Source: Knoellia aerolata DSM 18566 (GTDB lineage: Bacteria > Actinomycetota > Actinomycetes > Actinomycetales > Dermatophilaceae). Taken from it: DNA of 35,158 bases. A model generated the notes under the pieces. It saw only the letters and a program-made list of their open reading frames with translations. It was not told the origin of the DNA and searched no databases. Where the stretch lies: positions 1 through 35,158 of the forward strand of contig NZ_AVPL01000040.1 of NCBI RefSeq assembly GCF_000768695.1, in the 5' to 3' direction. Positions within the stretch are counted from its first letter, which is position 1, and each line of letters begins with the position of its first letter. Made by a program: the position numbers and the translations under genes. Positions 1 to 9,709 of this stretch are shown here, one piece after another.

Positions 1-2
1 GC

Positions 3-944
3 GAGCGCCAGCGCGCCGAGCGCGACGCGGCGGCGCAGGCGCTGCGGGCCGAGATGGGCACGCACCAGGACGAGCTGCGCGAGCTCACCGACTCCGCGCA
101 CCGCGACGAGGTCGCGCGCGCCCGCCAGGTCGCCCGCATCGAGCAGCTGCAGGCCCGGGCCGTCGAGGAGCTCGGCATCGACCCCGACGTCCTCATGGAG
201 GACTACGGACCGCACCAGCCGATCCCGTTCGTCGCCGGGCCCGACCACGAGGGCGAGCTGCCGGCGCCCGCGCCGTTCGTGCGCGACGAGCAGGAGAAGC
301 GCCTGCGCAAGGCCGAGCGCGGCCTGTCCGCTCTGGGCCGGGTCAACCCGCTCGCGCTCGAGGAGTTCGCGGCGCTCGAGGAGCGGCACGCGTTCCTCAC
401 CGAGCAGCTCGAGGACCTCAAGAAGTCCAAGCGCGACCTCCTCGACATCGTCCGGTCCGTCGACGAGCGCGTCGAGCAGGTCTTCACCGAGGCCTTCCAC
501 GACACCGCCGAGCAGTTCGAGCACGTCTTCCAGCGGCTCTTCCCCGGTGGCGCGGGCCAGCTCGTGCTCACCGACCCGGGCAACATGCTCACCACGGGCA
601 TCGAGGTCGAGGCCCGTCCGCCCGGCAAGAAGGTCAAGCGTCTCTCGCTGCTCTCCGGTGGGGAGCGCTCGCTCGTCGCGGTGGCCATCCTCGTCGCGAT
701 CTTCAAGGCGCGACCGAGCCCGTTCTACATCATGGACGAGGTCGAGGCCGCCCTCGACGACACCAACCTCGGCCGCCTCATCACCCTCTTCGACGAGCTG
801 CGCAGCTCGAGCCAGCTCATCGTCATCACCCACCAGAAGAAGACGATGGAGATCGCCGACGCCCTCTACGGCGTGAGCATGCGGGGAGACGGCATCACGA
901 CCGTCGTGTCGCAGCGCATCCGCGACGTCGCCGCGACCGCCTGA
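3..944 (+). CDS. smc: Chromosome segregation protein SMC, C-terminal part (5' end outside window)
   Basis: This is the C-terminal end of the SMC ATPase, which forms a long coiled-coil dimer that organises and separates sister chromosomes with ScpA/ScpB. The reading frame is already open at the first bases, so the gene begins upstream of the window. The first ~190 residues are charged and Glu/Arg-rich, as expected for the returning coiled-coil arm. The ABC signature LLSGGERSL lies near fragment residue 216, and Walker B with D-loop ([15 protein letters not shown]) near residue 242. The ITHQKKTM switch region follows. N-terminal Walker A is not in the window. The gene ends 29 bp before a convergent signal-peptidase gene. 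In many actinobacteria ftsY follows directly; here three genes intervene. Identification is firm. Confidence 0.96.
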   Translation, partial: ERQRAERDAAAQALRAEMGTHQDELRELTDSAHRDEVARARQVARIEQLQARAVEELGIDPDVLMEDYGPHQPIPFVAGPDHEGELPAPAPFVRDEQEKRLRKAERGLSALGRVNPLALEEFAALEERHAFLTEQLEDLKKSKRDLLDIVRSVDERVEQVFTEAFHDTAEQFEHVFQRLFPGGAGQLVLTDPGNMLTTGIEVEARPPGKKVKRLSLLSGGERSLVAVAILVAIFKARPSPFYIMDEVEAALDDTNLGRLITLFDELRSSSQLIVITHQKKTMEIADALYGVSMRGDGITTVVSQRIRDVAATA

Positions 945-973
945 GGGTCACTCGCCGGTCAGCCGTGGGCCGG

Positions 974-1681
974 TCAGTCGGAGGGGATGCGCCCGAACGT
1001 CCCGACCGGCCAGATCCTCAGCACGACCGGGCCGACGACGCGGTTCACGGGCACGAACCGGGCGCACCCCGAGGCGTCGACCCCGCCACGGCAGTTGACG
1101 ACCGAGTCGGCCGACTGCGAGCGGTGGTCGCCGAGGACGAGGAGGCGGTCGGTGGGCACCCGGATCTCCGGGAAGCAGCGGGACGACCGGGGCGTCGACG
1201 AGCAGGTCAGCTCCGGAGCGCGGAAGGTGTGGTCCTCGAAGACGTAGGGCTCGTCGAGCGGGTCGCCCTCGACGACGACCCGGCCCTGCTCGTCGCAGCA
1301 CTCGACGCGGTCGCCGGGCAGGCCGATGACCCGCTTGACCGTGTATGCCGTGTTGGACGGTCCGATGCCGGTGACGTCACCGACCCGCTTCGCAGCGGCG
1401 AGCAGCGGGTTCCCCGAGCGGGGGAGCGTGGACTCCTGCCACGTCGCGCCGTGGGAGAAGACGACGATGTCGCCGCGGTCCACGGTCGTGTCGGTCCGGT
1501 TGACGAGGATCCGGTCGCCGATCCGCAGCGTCTGCTCCATCGACTGCGAGGGCACCCCGAACGGCTTGACGAGGAAGGCCTGCACGAGGGCGACGACGAT
1601 GACGGCGATGACGATCTCGAAGCCGACCGGGAGCCTGCGACGCTGCCGCTGGCCCTCCCGGGGCGGGGTCGTCGCGCTCAC
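974..1681 (-). CDS. lepB: Signal peptidase I (S26A)
   Basis: Membrane-bound serine protease that removes signal peptides from Sec/Tat-exported proteins on the outer face of the membrane. The 235-residue product starts at a GTG (1681). It has a basic N-terminus, one membrane segment (about residues 20-38), then the catalytic serine S47 in PSQSMEQTL and the general-base lysine K116 in TVKRVIGLPGD. GDIVVF and LGDHRSQSADS supply the remaining family boxes. A CC pair follows the lysine box, as in the other two S26 proteins of this window. It is encoded on the minus strand, convergent with smc and divergent from a small membrane protein gene. It is one of three S26 homologues here and looks catalytically complete. 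The start is inferred from the basic N-terminus; the open frame extends much further upstream antisense to other genes, which is a GC artefact. Confidence 0.92.
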   Translation of the reverse strand: MSATTPPREGQRQRRRLPVGFEIVIAVIVVALVQAFLVKPFGVPSQSMEQTLRIGDRILVNRTDTTVDRGDIVVFSHGATWQESTLPRSGNPLLAAAKRVGDVTGIGPSNTAYTVKRVIGLPGDRVECCDEQGRVVVEGDPLDEPYVFEDHTFRAPELTCSSTPRSSRCFPEIRVPTDRLLVLGDHRSQSADSVVNCRGGVDASGCARFVPVNRVVGPVVLRIWPVGTFGRIPSD

Positions 1682-1766
1682 GCGGTGGAGCCTACGCGGA
1701 CCGACGCGTTCGCAGCGCGCCAGCGGGCGGCGGGGTGTCGCTTTGTGTGCGCGGCCGGACATAGGA

Positions 1767-1772
1767 CACCCT
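1767..1772 (+). promoter_or_regulatory. Possible leaderless -10 element (CACCCT) for the 1779 gene
   Basis: CACCCT lies six bases before the ATG at 1779. It matches the TAnnnT-N6-start pattern seen before other genes here, with C in place of the first T. No Shine-Dalgarno sequence is visible. The call rests on position only. Confidence 0.35.
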
Positions 1773-1778
1773 TGGGGC

Positions 1779-2057
1779 ATGGTCGCCCTCATCATCGGCA
1801 TGCTCATCTGCGTCGGACTCGCCCTGGTCGTGGTCGCGCTCGTCGCCGTCCCGGCGCGTCGCGACGGCCGAGGCATCCTCACGCCCAAGGGTGAGGAGGT
1901 CGTCAGCGCGCTCAAGGAGCGCCAGCAGTCGGCCCGCGACCGGCTCGACCGTGGCACGGGCGACGGCGGAGACGCCGACACCGCGTCCCTCGCCGCGCCC
2001 CTGGCCGGCCCTGCCCCGCTGCCGGCCGAGCCCGCCGACACCTCCGCCCGCGCATGA
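1779..2057 (+). CDS. Small single-pass membrane protein of unknown function
   Basis: This 92-residue protein has one strongly hydrophobic N-terminal segment (about residues 3-25, Val/Leu/Ala-rich) followed directly by PARRDG. That arrangement suggests an N-out/C-in single-pass anchor. The rest is a charged stretch (KGEEVVSALKERQQSARDRL) and an Ala/Pro-rich tail. I do not recognise a family. Its stop codon overlaps the ATG of the downstream M13 peptidase in an ATGA junction, so the two are probably translationally coupled and co-transcribed. It may be an accessory of that peptidase, but nothing in the sequence proves a role. Confidence 0.7.
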   Translation: MVALIIGMLICVGLALVVVALVAVPARRDGRGILTPKGEEVVSALKERQQSARDRLDRGTGDGGDADTASLAAPLAGPAPLPAEPADTSARA

Positions 2058-4018
2058 TGCGCTCGGGGATCGACCACTCCGCCGGCGACCCCTCGGTCCG
2101 GCCGCAGGACGACCTCTTCGGCCACGTCAACGGCGGCTGGGTCGCGCGCACCGAGATCCCGTCGGACCGCGGCCGCTACGGCAGCTTCGACATCCTGCGC
2201 GAGAACGCCGAGGCACAGGTCCGCGACATCATCACCTCCGTCGCCGAGGGCGAGCCGGCCGACGGCACGGTCGCGCGCAAGGTCGGCGACCTCTACAGCT
2301 CCTTCATGGACGAGGCCCGCATCGAGCAGCGCGGGGTCGAGCCGCTCGCGCCCTTCCTCGAGGCCATCTCCGGCGCCTCGTCGCCGCAGGACGTCGTGTC
2401 GCTGCTCGGCCGCTTCCTGCGCGCCGGGGTGGACGGGCTGGTCCACCCCATCGTCAACACCGACGACCGCGACTCCACCCGCTACGTCGTCTACCTCGAG
2501 CAGGCCGGCATCGGCCTGCCCGACGAGGCCTACTACCGCGAGGCGCGGCACGAGGCGATCCGGACGGCATACCCGCCGCACGTCGCGCGGATGCTCACCC
2601 TCGCCGGGCTGTATGCCGGTGACGAGGCGACCGCTGCCGCCGACCGGATCATGGGGCTCGAGACGCGGATCGCGGCCTCGCACTGGGACCAGGTCGCGAA
2701 CCGCGACGCCGTGAAGACCTACACGTTGCTCGACCGGGCCGGGCTCGACGAGCTCACGCCGGGAGTCGACTGGGACGCCTACCTCGCGGGGGCGCAGGCG
2801 CCCGCGACGTCGTTCGACCAGGTCGTCGCGCGCCAGCCCGACCACCTCCGCTCGATCAGCGAGGCACTGTCGGACGTCGACCTCGCCACGTGGCAGGACT
2901 GGCTGCGCTGGCGCGTCGTGCACGCGCTCGCGCCGTACCTGCCCGAGGCGATCGTCGCGGAGAACTTCGACTTCTTCGGTCGCACCCTGTCGGGGGTGCC
3001 GGAGAACCGGGAGCGGTGGAAGCGCGGGGTCGGCCTCGTCGAGGAGGCCCTCGGCGAGGCGGTCGGCCAGCTCTACGTCGAGCGGCACTTCCCGCCGCGG
3101 GCCAAGGAGCGGATGGTCGAGCTCGTCGACAACCTCGTGGAGGCCTTCCGCCGCGACTTCGACGGCCTCGAGTGGATGGGTGAGCAGACCCGTCGCGAGG
3201 CGCTGGCCAAGCTCGAGGCGTTCACCCCCAAGATCGGCTACCCCGAGCGGTGGCGCGACTACTCCGCCCTCGCGGTGGACCCCGCCGACCTGCTCGGCAA
3301 CGTCGCCCGGGCCTCGGCCTTCGAGGTCGACCGCAACCTCGCCAAGCTCGGCGGCCCCGTGGACCGCGACGAGTGGTTCATGACGCCGCAGACCGTCAAC
3401 GCGTACTACAACCCCGGGCTCAACGAGATCGTCTTCCCGGCCGCGATCCTCCAGCCGCCGTTCTTCGACGTCGAGGCCGACGACGCCGTCAACTACGGCG
3501 GCATCGGTGCCGTCATCGGCCACGAGGTCGGCCACGGGTTCGACGACCAGGGCTCGCAGTACGACGGCGAGGGCAACCTGCGCAACTGGTGGACCGAGAG
3601 CGACCGTGCCAACTTCGACGGTCGCGCGAAGCGGCTCATCACCCAGTTCGACGACCTCGAGTCGCGCGACGCCCCCGGCCACAAGGTCAACGGGGCGCTC
3701 ACCGTCGGCGAGAACATCGGAGACCTCGGCGGGCTCACGATCGGGCACGCGGCATACCGGATCTCCACCGAGGGCGGCGAGGCCCCGGTCATCGACGACC
3801 TCACGGGGGACCAGCGCTTCTTCATCGGCTGGGCCCGCGTGTGGTGCGGCGCGGCTCGTGAGGCGGAGGCCGTCCGGCTGCTCGCGATCGACCCGCACGC
3901 ACCCATGGACCTGCGCGCCAACGCCGTGCGCAACCTCACCGAGTTCCACGAGGCGTTCGACGTCGCCGAGGGCGACGGCATGTGGCTCCCGGAGGGCGAG
4001 CGGGTCCGCATCTTCTGA
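2054..4018 (+). CDS. M13 family zinc metallopeptidase (PepO/neprilysin-like)
   Basis: Zinc endopeptidase of the neprilysin/PepO family, which usually cleaves short oligopeptides. The 654-residue product has the usual bacterial M13 length. The zinc site HEVGH (H490, E491, H494) sits in VIGHEVGHGFDDQGSQYD, and the third ligand is E553 in GENIGDLGG. The family normally reads GENIADxGG, so the alanine is a glycine here. NAYYNP and PAAILQPPFF upstream of the zinc site are also typical. There is no signal peptide or N-terminal membrane anchor, so it is probably cytoplasmic. The ATG overlaps the preceding stop (ATGA), suggesting coupled translation. The gene sits between smc and ftsY, which are adjacent in many relatives, so it is an insertion in the core synteny. 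Confidence 0.93.
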   Translation: MMRSGIDHSAGDPSVRPQDDLFGHVNGGWVARTEIPSDRGRYGSFDILRENAEAQVRDIITSVAEGEPADGTVARKVGDLYSSFMDEARIEQRGVEPLAPFLEAISGASSPQDVVSLLGRFLRAGVDGLVHPIVNTDDRDSTRYVVYLEQAGIGLPDEAYYREARHEAIRTAYPPHVARMLTLAGLYAGDEATAAADRIMGLETRIAASHWDQVANRDAVKTYTLLDRAGLDELTPGVDWDAYLAGAQAPATSFDQVVARQPDHLRSISEALSDVDLATWQDWLRWRVVHALAPYLPEAIVAENFDFFGRTLSGVPENRERWKRGVGLVEEALGEAVGQLYVERHFPPRAKERMVELVDNLVEAFRRDFDGLEWMGEQTRREALAKLEAFTPKIGYPERWRDYSALAVDPADLLGNVARASAFEVDRNLAKLGGPVDRDEWFMTPQTVNAYYNPGLNEIVFPAAILQPPFFDVEADDAVNYGGIGAVIGHEVGHGFDDQGSQYDGEGNLRNWWTESDRANFDGRAKRLITQFDDLESRDAPGHKVNGALTVGENIGDLGGLTIGHAAYRISTEGGEAPVIDDLTGDQRFFIGWARVWCGAAREAEAVRLLAIDPHAPMDLRANAVRNLTEFHEAFDVAEGDGMWLPEGERVRIF

Positions 4019-4041
4019 GGCGCTGATGCGAGGATGAGCCG

Positions 4042-5262
4042 GTGAGTGCCATCGACACCTTCTGGGAATTCTTCGCCGTCGCCGTCGGCCTGCTGGTCGT
4101 CCTTGGCGGGCTCGCCGCCACGCTGCTCCGGGGGCGGGGTGGCGCGACCAGGGAGCTGCCCCGCGAGCAGCCCGGTCGCCCGGCGCCCGGCGCGCCGGCC
4201 GACGAGCGCGACACCGACGCGGACCGCGGGGACCGCGACGACCGGGGCTCGTCGGTCGACACCCTGCCCGCGCCGACCGACGACACGACGCTCGAGGAGA
4301 CCCTCCCGCCGGTCACGGTCCCCGAGGTCGAGCGCCCCGAGGCGCCGCAGACACGGCTGCAGCGGCTGCGTGCGCGCCTCGCCCGCTCCAACACCGCCCT
4401 CGGCCAGGGGCTGCTCGCCCTGCTCTCCCGCGGCGACCTCGACGAGCAGGCGTGGGAGGACGTCGAGGACACCCTCCTCACGGCCGACCTCGGGGTCGAG
4501 GCCACCACCCAGCTCGTCGACTCCCTGCGCACCCGGGTCCGGGTCCACGGCAACGCCGACGAGGCGACCGTCCGGGGCTGGCTGCGCGAGGAGCTCGTCG
4601 CCCTCGTCGACCCCGCGATGGACCGCACCGTCGTCTCGTCCCGCGTCGACGGCCGGCCCGCGGTGATCCTCGTCGTCGGCGTCAACGGCACGGGCAAGAC
4701 CACGACCGTCGGCAAGCTCGCCCGGGTGCTCGTCGCCGAGGACAAGGACGTCGTGCTCGGCGCCGCCGACACCTTCCGCGCCGCCGCGGCCGACCAGCTG
4801 CAGACGTGGGGCGCGCGGGTCGGGGTGCCCACGGTCCGCTCCGACCGCGAGGGCGCGGACCCCGCGGCGGTCGCGTTCGACGCCGTCAAGGGCGCCGCCG
4901 AGCTGGAGGCCGACGTCGTCATCATCGACACCGCCGGTCGGCTCCACAACAAGGTCGGCCTCATGGACGAGCTCGGCAAGGTCAAGCGCGTCATCGAGAA
5001 GCAGAGCCCCATCGACGAGGTCCTCCTCGTCCTCGACGCCACGACGGGGCAGAACGGCCTGCGCCAGGCCGAGGTGTTCAGTGAGGTCGTCGGCATCACC
5101 GGCATCGTCCTCACCAAGCTCGACGGCACCGCCAAGGGCGGCATCGTCGTCGCGGTCCAGCGCAAGCTCGGTGTCCCGGTCAAGCTCATCGGACTGGGGG
5201 AGGGGCCGGACGACCTCGCACCGTTCGACCCCGAGGGCTTCGTCGACGCCATCATCGACTGA
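4042..5262 (+). CDS. ftsY: Signal recognition particle receptor FtsY
   Basis: SRP receptor GTPase that docks the Ffh-ribosome complex at the membrane. The GTG start at 4042 is preceded by AGGA at 4031 with seven bases of spacing. The 406-residue product begins with a hydrophobic helix (about residues 7-27), unlike the amphipathic N-terminus of E. coli FtsY. An acidic, disordered linker runs to about residue 105. The N domain and GTPase follow: G1 GVNGTGKTT at residues 213-221, then DTFRAAA, DTAGRLHNK and TKLDGTAKGG. Its partner ffh lies 7 kb downstream. The stop overlaps the next ATG by one base (TGATG). Confidence 0.97.
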   Translation: MSAIDTFWEFFAVAVGLLVVLGGLAATLLRGRGGATRELPREQPGRPAPGAPADERDTDADRGDRDDRGSSVDTLPAPTDDTTLEETLPPVTVPEVERPEAPQTRLQRLRARLARSNTALGQGLLALLSRGDLDEQAWEDVEDTLLTADLGVEATTQLVDSLRTRVRVHGNADEATVRGWLREELVALVDPAMDRTVVSSRVDGRPAVILVVGVNGTGKTTTVGKLARVLVAEDKDVVLGAADTFRAAAADQLQTWGARVGVPTVRSDREGADPAAVAFDAVKGAAELEADVVIIDTAGRLHNKVGLMDELGKVKRVIEKQSPIDEVLLVLDATTGQNGLRQAEVFSEVVGITGIVLTKLDGTAKGGIVVAVQRKLGVPVKLIGLGEGPDDLAPFDPEGFVDAIID

Positions 5263-5927
5263 TGGGCCTCGGGGGCGCGTCACGCCGGGCCGACCTCGTC
5301 GCGGCACTGGAGTCCTGCACCGGCGTCGTCATCGGCCTCGCCGAGCGCGCCGAGGTGCGGGAGGCCTGGGAGCGCGAGAGCGCCTGCGTCGGCATGACCG
5401 TGGGCGGGCTGACCCACCACCTGCTCGCCCAGACCGCCCACGTGGCCGCCGGCCTGCGGGCCCCGGCCCCGACGGACGCGCCCGTCATCGGCCTGCTCGA
5501 CCACTACGCCCGGGCGCCGTGGGTCGCCGCCTCGCGCAGTGGTGAGACGGACCCGAGCCAGGACGCCAAGGACAACGCGGCGGCGGCCGTCGGCCACGAG
5601 GCCGTGGTGGGGCGGGCCCGGCAGGTGCTCGCCGACCTGCCCGCGCTGGTCGCCGCGCCCCGCGACCCGGACGTCATCCACATCCCCTGGCAGGGCTGGT
5701 CGCTCCCGACGCCGGACTTCGTCACGACCCGGCTGATGGAGATGGTCGTCCACGGCGACGACCTCGCCGTGAGCGTGGGCCTTCCCACCCCGGAGCACGA
5801 CCCGGCGGTGGTGTCCCCGGTCCTGGCGCTGCTCACGGAGGTGTCGCTGAGGCGGCACGGCCAGGTGGCGCTCGTGCGGGCGCTGAGCCGGCCGCAACGC
5901 TCGACCGGCGACGTCTCCGCGTTCTGA
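5262..5927 (+). CDS. Maleylpyruvate isomerase / DinB-like family protein
   Basis: The 221-residue protein resembles the mycothiol-dependent maleylpyruvate isomerase N-terminal (MDMPI/DinB) family, a four-helix bundle that often carries a metal site and uses mycothiol or bacillithiol. Supporting segments are MTVGGLTHHLLAQ (about residues 45-57) and TRLMEMVVHGDDLAVSVG (about residues 156-173), which hold the usual conserved histidines and acidic residues. Family members act as thiol-dependent isomerases, S-transferases or are uncharacterised, so the substrate cannot be stated. The ATG overlaps the ftsY stop by one base and has no independent promoter that I can see, so it is probably co-expressed with ftsY. 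Confidence 0.72.
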   Translation: MGLGGASRRADLVAALESCTGVVIGLAERAEVREAWERESACVGMTVGGLTHHLLAQTAHVAAGLRAPAPTDAPVIGLLDHYARAPWVAASRSGETDPSQDAKDNAAAAVGHEAVVGRARQVLADLPALVAAPRDPDVIHIPWQGWSLPTPDFVTTRLMEMVVHGDDLAVSVGLPTPEHDPAVVSPVLALLTEVSLRRHGQVALVRALSRPQRSTGDVSAF

Positions 5928-5932
5928 GCCGA

Positions 5933-5938
5933 TACCCT
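5933..5938 (+). promoter_or_regulatory. Leaderless -10 element (TACCCT)
   Basis: TACCCT fits the actinobacterial TAnnnT -10 consensus and ends exactly six bases before the ATG at 5945. The ATG is not preceded by a Shine-Dalgarno sequence, so a leaderless transcript starting at or near the A of the start codon is likely. It would drive the three-gene membrane/redox module. Confidence 0.6.
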
Positions 5939-5944
5939 CCTGCC

Positions 5945-6436
5945 ATGGGTCAGGGGGAGCAGGGTTCAGGGGTGGCGCCCTCGCCGCCGCTGAGGATGGG
6001 CACGGTGGCCAAGGCGTGGCGCGCCGTCCTGGTCGTCGCGCTGACCCTGCTGTTCTGCGCCGGGTCGGTCGTCGGGGACGACCACTGGTGGCCGTTCAGC
6101 CCGTGGCGGATGTTCTCGACCTCCCAGGCGGCCACCGGCTCCGTCTGGTCGACCGGCATCGAGGTCCGCACCGCCGACGCCCCGGACGAGTGGGTCCACG
6201 CGTCCCTGACGCCGGAGAACGTCGGCGTCAACCGGGCCGAGGTCGAGGGCCGCATCCCCCAGATCGAGGCCGACCCCGCGCGCCTCGGGACCCTCGCCCG
6301 CAGCCACGCCCGACTCCGCCCCGACGCCCCGGCCTGGGTGGGGCTGCGCGTCGTGAGGCACAAGATCGTCGTCGTCGACCGGGTGCCCACCGGCGAGGTC
6401 GAGACCGACGTCCTCGCGGAGTGGTCGCAGCCATGA
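5945..6436 (+). CDS. Membrane-anchored protein of unknown function, partner of the HTTM gene
   Basis: This 163-residue protein has a short Gly/Pro-rich N-terminus, one membrane segment (about residues 26-44), then an aromatic-rich juxtamembrane motif (DDHWWPFSPWRMFSTS) and a soluble domain. Proteins with this WPFSPWRMFS-type motif are, in my recollection, common next to HTTM-domain genes in actinobacteria, but I know of no assigned function. The ATG is chosen because it sits six bases after a TACCCT -10 element. The stop overlaps the HTTM ATG (ATGA), so the two products are made together. The soluble part is predicted outside the cell if the segment is a signal anchor. Confidence 0.72.
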   Translation: MGQGEQGSGVAPSPPLRMGTVAKAWRAVLVVALTLLFCAGSVVGDDHWWPFSPWRMFSTSQAATGSVWSTGIEVRTADAPDEWVHASLTPENVGVNRAEVEGRIPQIEADPARLGTLARSHARLRPDAPAWVGLRVVRHKIVVVDRVPTGEVETDVLAEWSQP

Positions 6437-7350
6437 GCATCGGGTCCCGCCTCGCCGGCTGGCTCTTCGAGCCCGTGCCGCTGGCGCGGGTCGCGGTGCT
6501 GCGGGTTCTCGTCTTCGCGTTCGTCATCGTCGACGTCCTTCTCCTCCACACCTCCGGCTGGTACCACGGCCACGCCGACCCGGTCTGGTACGAACCCCTC
6601 GTCATGGGTGAGGTGCTCCACCTCCCGCCCGCGTCGGTGCTGCTCGTCGAGGTCCTCAAGTGGGGCTGCGTCGTCGCCGCGGCCCTCGCCCTGAGCGGCC
6701 GCGCACCCCGGCTGCTGGGCTGGACGGTGGCGGTGTGCTGGGTCTGGTACCAGTACGTCGCCTTCAGCTACGGCAAGGTCGACCACGACCGGGCGGACTT
6801 CGTCGTCGCCCTCGCCCTCCTGCCGACGGTCGGCCTCGCCCACCTGTCCGACCGTCGCCGCTCGGAGGCGGCCGGCTTCGCGCTGCGGGCCGTGCAGCTC
6901 GCGGCGATCGCGACCTACTTCCTGTCCGCCTGGGCCAAGATCCGCTTCGGCGGGTTCGAGTGGGTCAACTCGGCGACGATGGTGCGTGCCGTCGTCCGGC
7001 GCGGCACGCCGTGGGCCGAGTGGCTCCTCGACGTGCCGTGGACGCTGCACTCGTTCCAGTGGGTGCTCATGGCGGCCGAGCTCACCGCACCGGTGATCTT
7101 CCTGCTGTCGGAGAGGTGGCGTCGCCGCGCCGTCGGCGCCTGGTTCGTCTTCCACGCGATGACGTATGCCGCGATCACGATCGCGTTCTGGCCGCACCTC
7201 GTCATGATGCTGGCGTTCCTGCCGCTCGAGGAGTACGCCGACCGGCTCCGCGCACGCACCCGGTCGTTCGTGCAGCGACGGGTCAGGTCGGGCGCTGCGC
7301 CGCCGGGAGCGAGCACGCCGGCGTCCCGCCCGGGAGCCGGTGTCGGTTGA
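6433..7350 (+). CDS. HTTM domain-containing (vitamin K gamma-carboxylase-like) membrane protein
   Basis: The 305-residue polytopic membrane protein has about six or more hydrophobic helices. It matches the HTTM family, the membrane domain related to vitamin K-dependent gamma-glutamyl carboxylase. The typical signature is visible around WAKIRFGGFEWVNSATM (about residues 172-188), and WYHGHADPVWYEP fits the first extracytoplasmic loop. It is too short to carry the lumenal domain of true carboxylases, so the reaction is unknown. The start overlaps the preceding stop (ATGA). Its last 68 bp overlap the 3' end of the opposing DCC-family gene. HTTM and DCC genes are frequent neighbours, which suggests a shared membrane redox task; this is inference. 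Confidence 0.82.
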   Translation: MSIGSRLAGWLFEPVPLARVAVLRVLVFAFVIVDVLLLHTSGWYHGHADPVWYEPLVMGEVLHLPPASVLLVEVLKWGCVVAAALALSGRAPRLLGWTVAVCWVWYQYVAFSYGKVDHDRADFVVALALLPTVGLAHLSDRRRSEAAGFALRAVQLAAIATYFLSAWAKIRFGGFEWVNSATMVRAVVRRGTPWAEWLLDVPWTLHSFQWVLMAAELTAPVIFLLSERWRRRAVGAWFVFHAMTYAAITIAFWPHLVMMLAFLPLEEYADRLRARTRSFVQRRVRSGAAPPGASTPASRPGAGVG

Positions 7351-7678
7351 GCGCCACCCACCGGTAGACGACACCGGCGAGGGCGTTGACCCCCGGGACG
7401 AGGATGAGGGCGCCGACCGGCCTGAACGGCAGCCGCCCCGCGAGCAGGACCCGGGCCACGGCGTCCTGGGCGGAGCTGACCCGTCCCGACGCCGACACCC
7501 ACTGGAGGGCCTCGTCGCAGGCCCGGGCGGTCACGCCGAGGGCCTCGAGGTCGGCGACGTCCTGATAGGCGCTCACGACGAAGTCGTCCCGACGCGCCCT
7601 CACCGTCGTCGTCACCGTGCGCGACAGGCGGGTGCAGATGCCGCAGTCACCGTCGTAGAGGAGCGTGGCGGCAGGCAT
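7283..7678 (-). CDS. DCC family (DUF393) thiol-disulfide oxidoreductase-like protein
   Basis: The 131-residue protein starts with MPAATLLYDGDCGICTRLSR. This holds the DxDCxxC-type motif that defines the DCC/DUF393 family, a thioredoxin-like fold predicted to act in thiol-disulfide exchange. RVSSAQDAVARVLL and VYRWVALNRHRLPGG in the C-terminal half are also family-like (the C-terminal segment carries an NRxR motif). ATG at 7678 is the only start that gives the canonical short N-terminus. The gene is convergent with the HTTM gene and its 3' 68 bp are antisense to that gene's end. It is divergent from amt across 158 bp. Confidence 0.87.
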   Translation of the reverse strand: MPAATLLYDGDCGICTRLSRTVTTTVRARRDDFVVSAYQDVADLEALGVTARACDEALQWVSASGRVSSAQDAVARVLLAGRLPFRPVGALILVPGVNALAGVVYRWVALNRHRLPGGTPACSLPAAQRPT

Positions 7679-7774
7679 GGCCCCAGTCTCGCACCCGGCG
7701 CGAGGGCCGCGGACGGGGGCGGCCGGCATACGCGAGGGACGGCGAAACACACTTCTTACCGGCAGCGGGAACGT

Positions 7775-7812
7775 GCAACGTGGGCGTAACACGACGTGCC
7801 GCGGCGTGAAAC
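7775..7812 (+). promoter_or_regulatory. Candidate GlnR-type nitrogen control site upstream of amt
   Basis: GCAAC (7775), GTAAC (7786) and GAAAC (7808) lie 11 and 22 bp apart, on one helical face. They match the GnnAC-n6-GnAAC half-site layout of actinobacterial GlnR operators. They precede amt by 25-62 bp, the expected place for nitrogen-limitation activation. One half-site in the register (7797) is missing. The short degenerate motif could occur by chance. Confidence 0.35.
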
Positions 7813-7836
7813 CGTCGCCTCACAGACTTTCTCGCC

Positions 7837-9611
<1,775 letters not shown>

Positions 9612-9626
9612 GGCTTCCTCCACCCA

Positions 9627-9676
9627 GCCGTGTGTGTCCCAGCGCGAGTCCTGGCTCGCGCTGGGACACACACGGC
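9627..9676 (+). terminator. Perfect 22-bp hairpin between glnK and glnD
   Basis: The arms 9627-9648 and 9655-9676 are perfect reverse complements over 22 bp, with a six-base loop (TCCTGG). No T-tract follows. Such a stem can act as a U-less intrinsic terminator or an mRNA processing and stability element. It lies inside the amt-glnK-glnD operon, so partial termination would lower glnD relative to amt-glnK. Confidence 0.8.
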
Positions 9677-9709
9677 ACGCTCATGGCACCACCGAGGGGA
9701 CTGATCACC

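Noticed and set aside
1-944. smc as a truncated pseudogene
   Set aside because: The frame is open at the window edge and the C-terminal ATPase motifs are intact. The missing part is simply outside the window.
974-3949. Very long minus-strand open frame extending from lepB across the M13 peptidase
   Set aside because: Only the part up to GTG 1681 encodes signal-peptidase motifs. The rest is low-complexity and antisense to a well-defined peptidase, a normal artefact of very GC-rich DNA.
9632-9709. Earlier in-frame ATG codons for glnD (9632, 9683)
   Set aside because: 9632 lies within the 22-bp hairpin arm and 9683 has no ribosome binding site. ATG 9710 follows a strong GAGGGGA.
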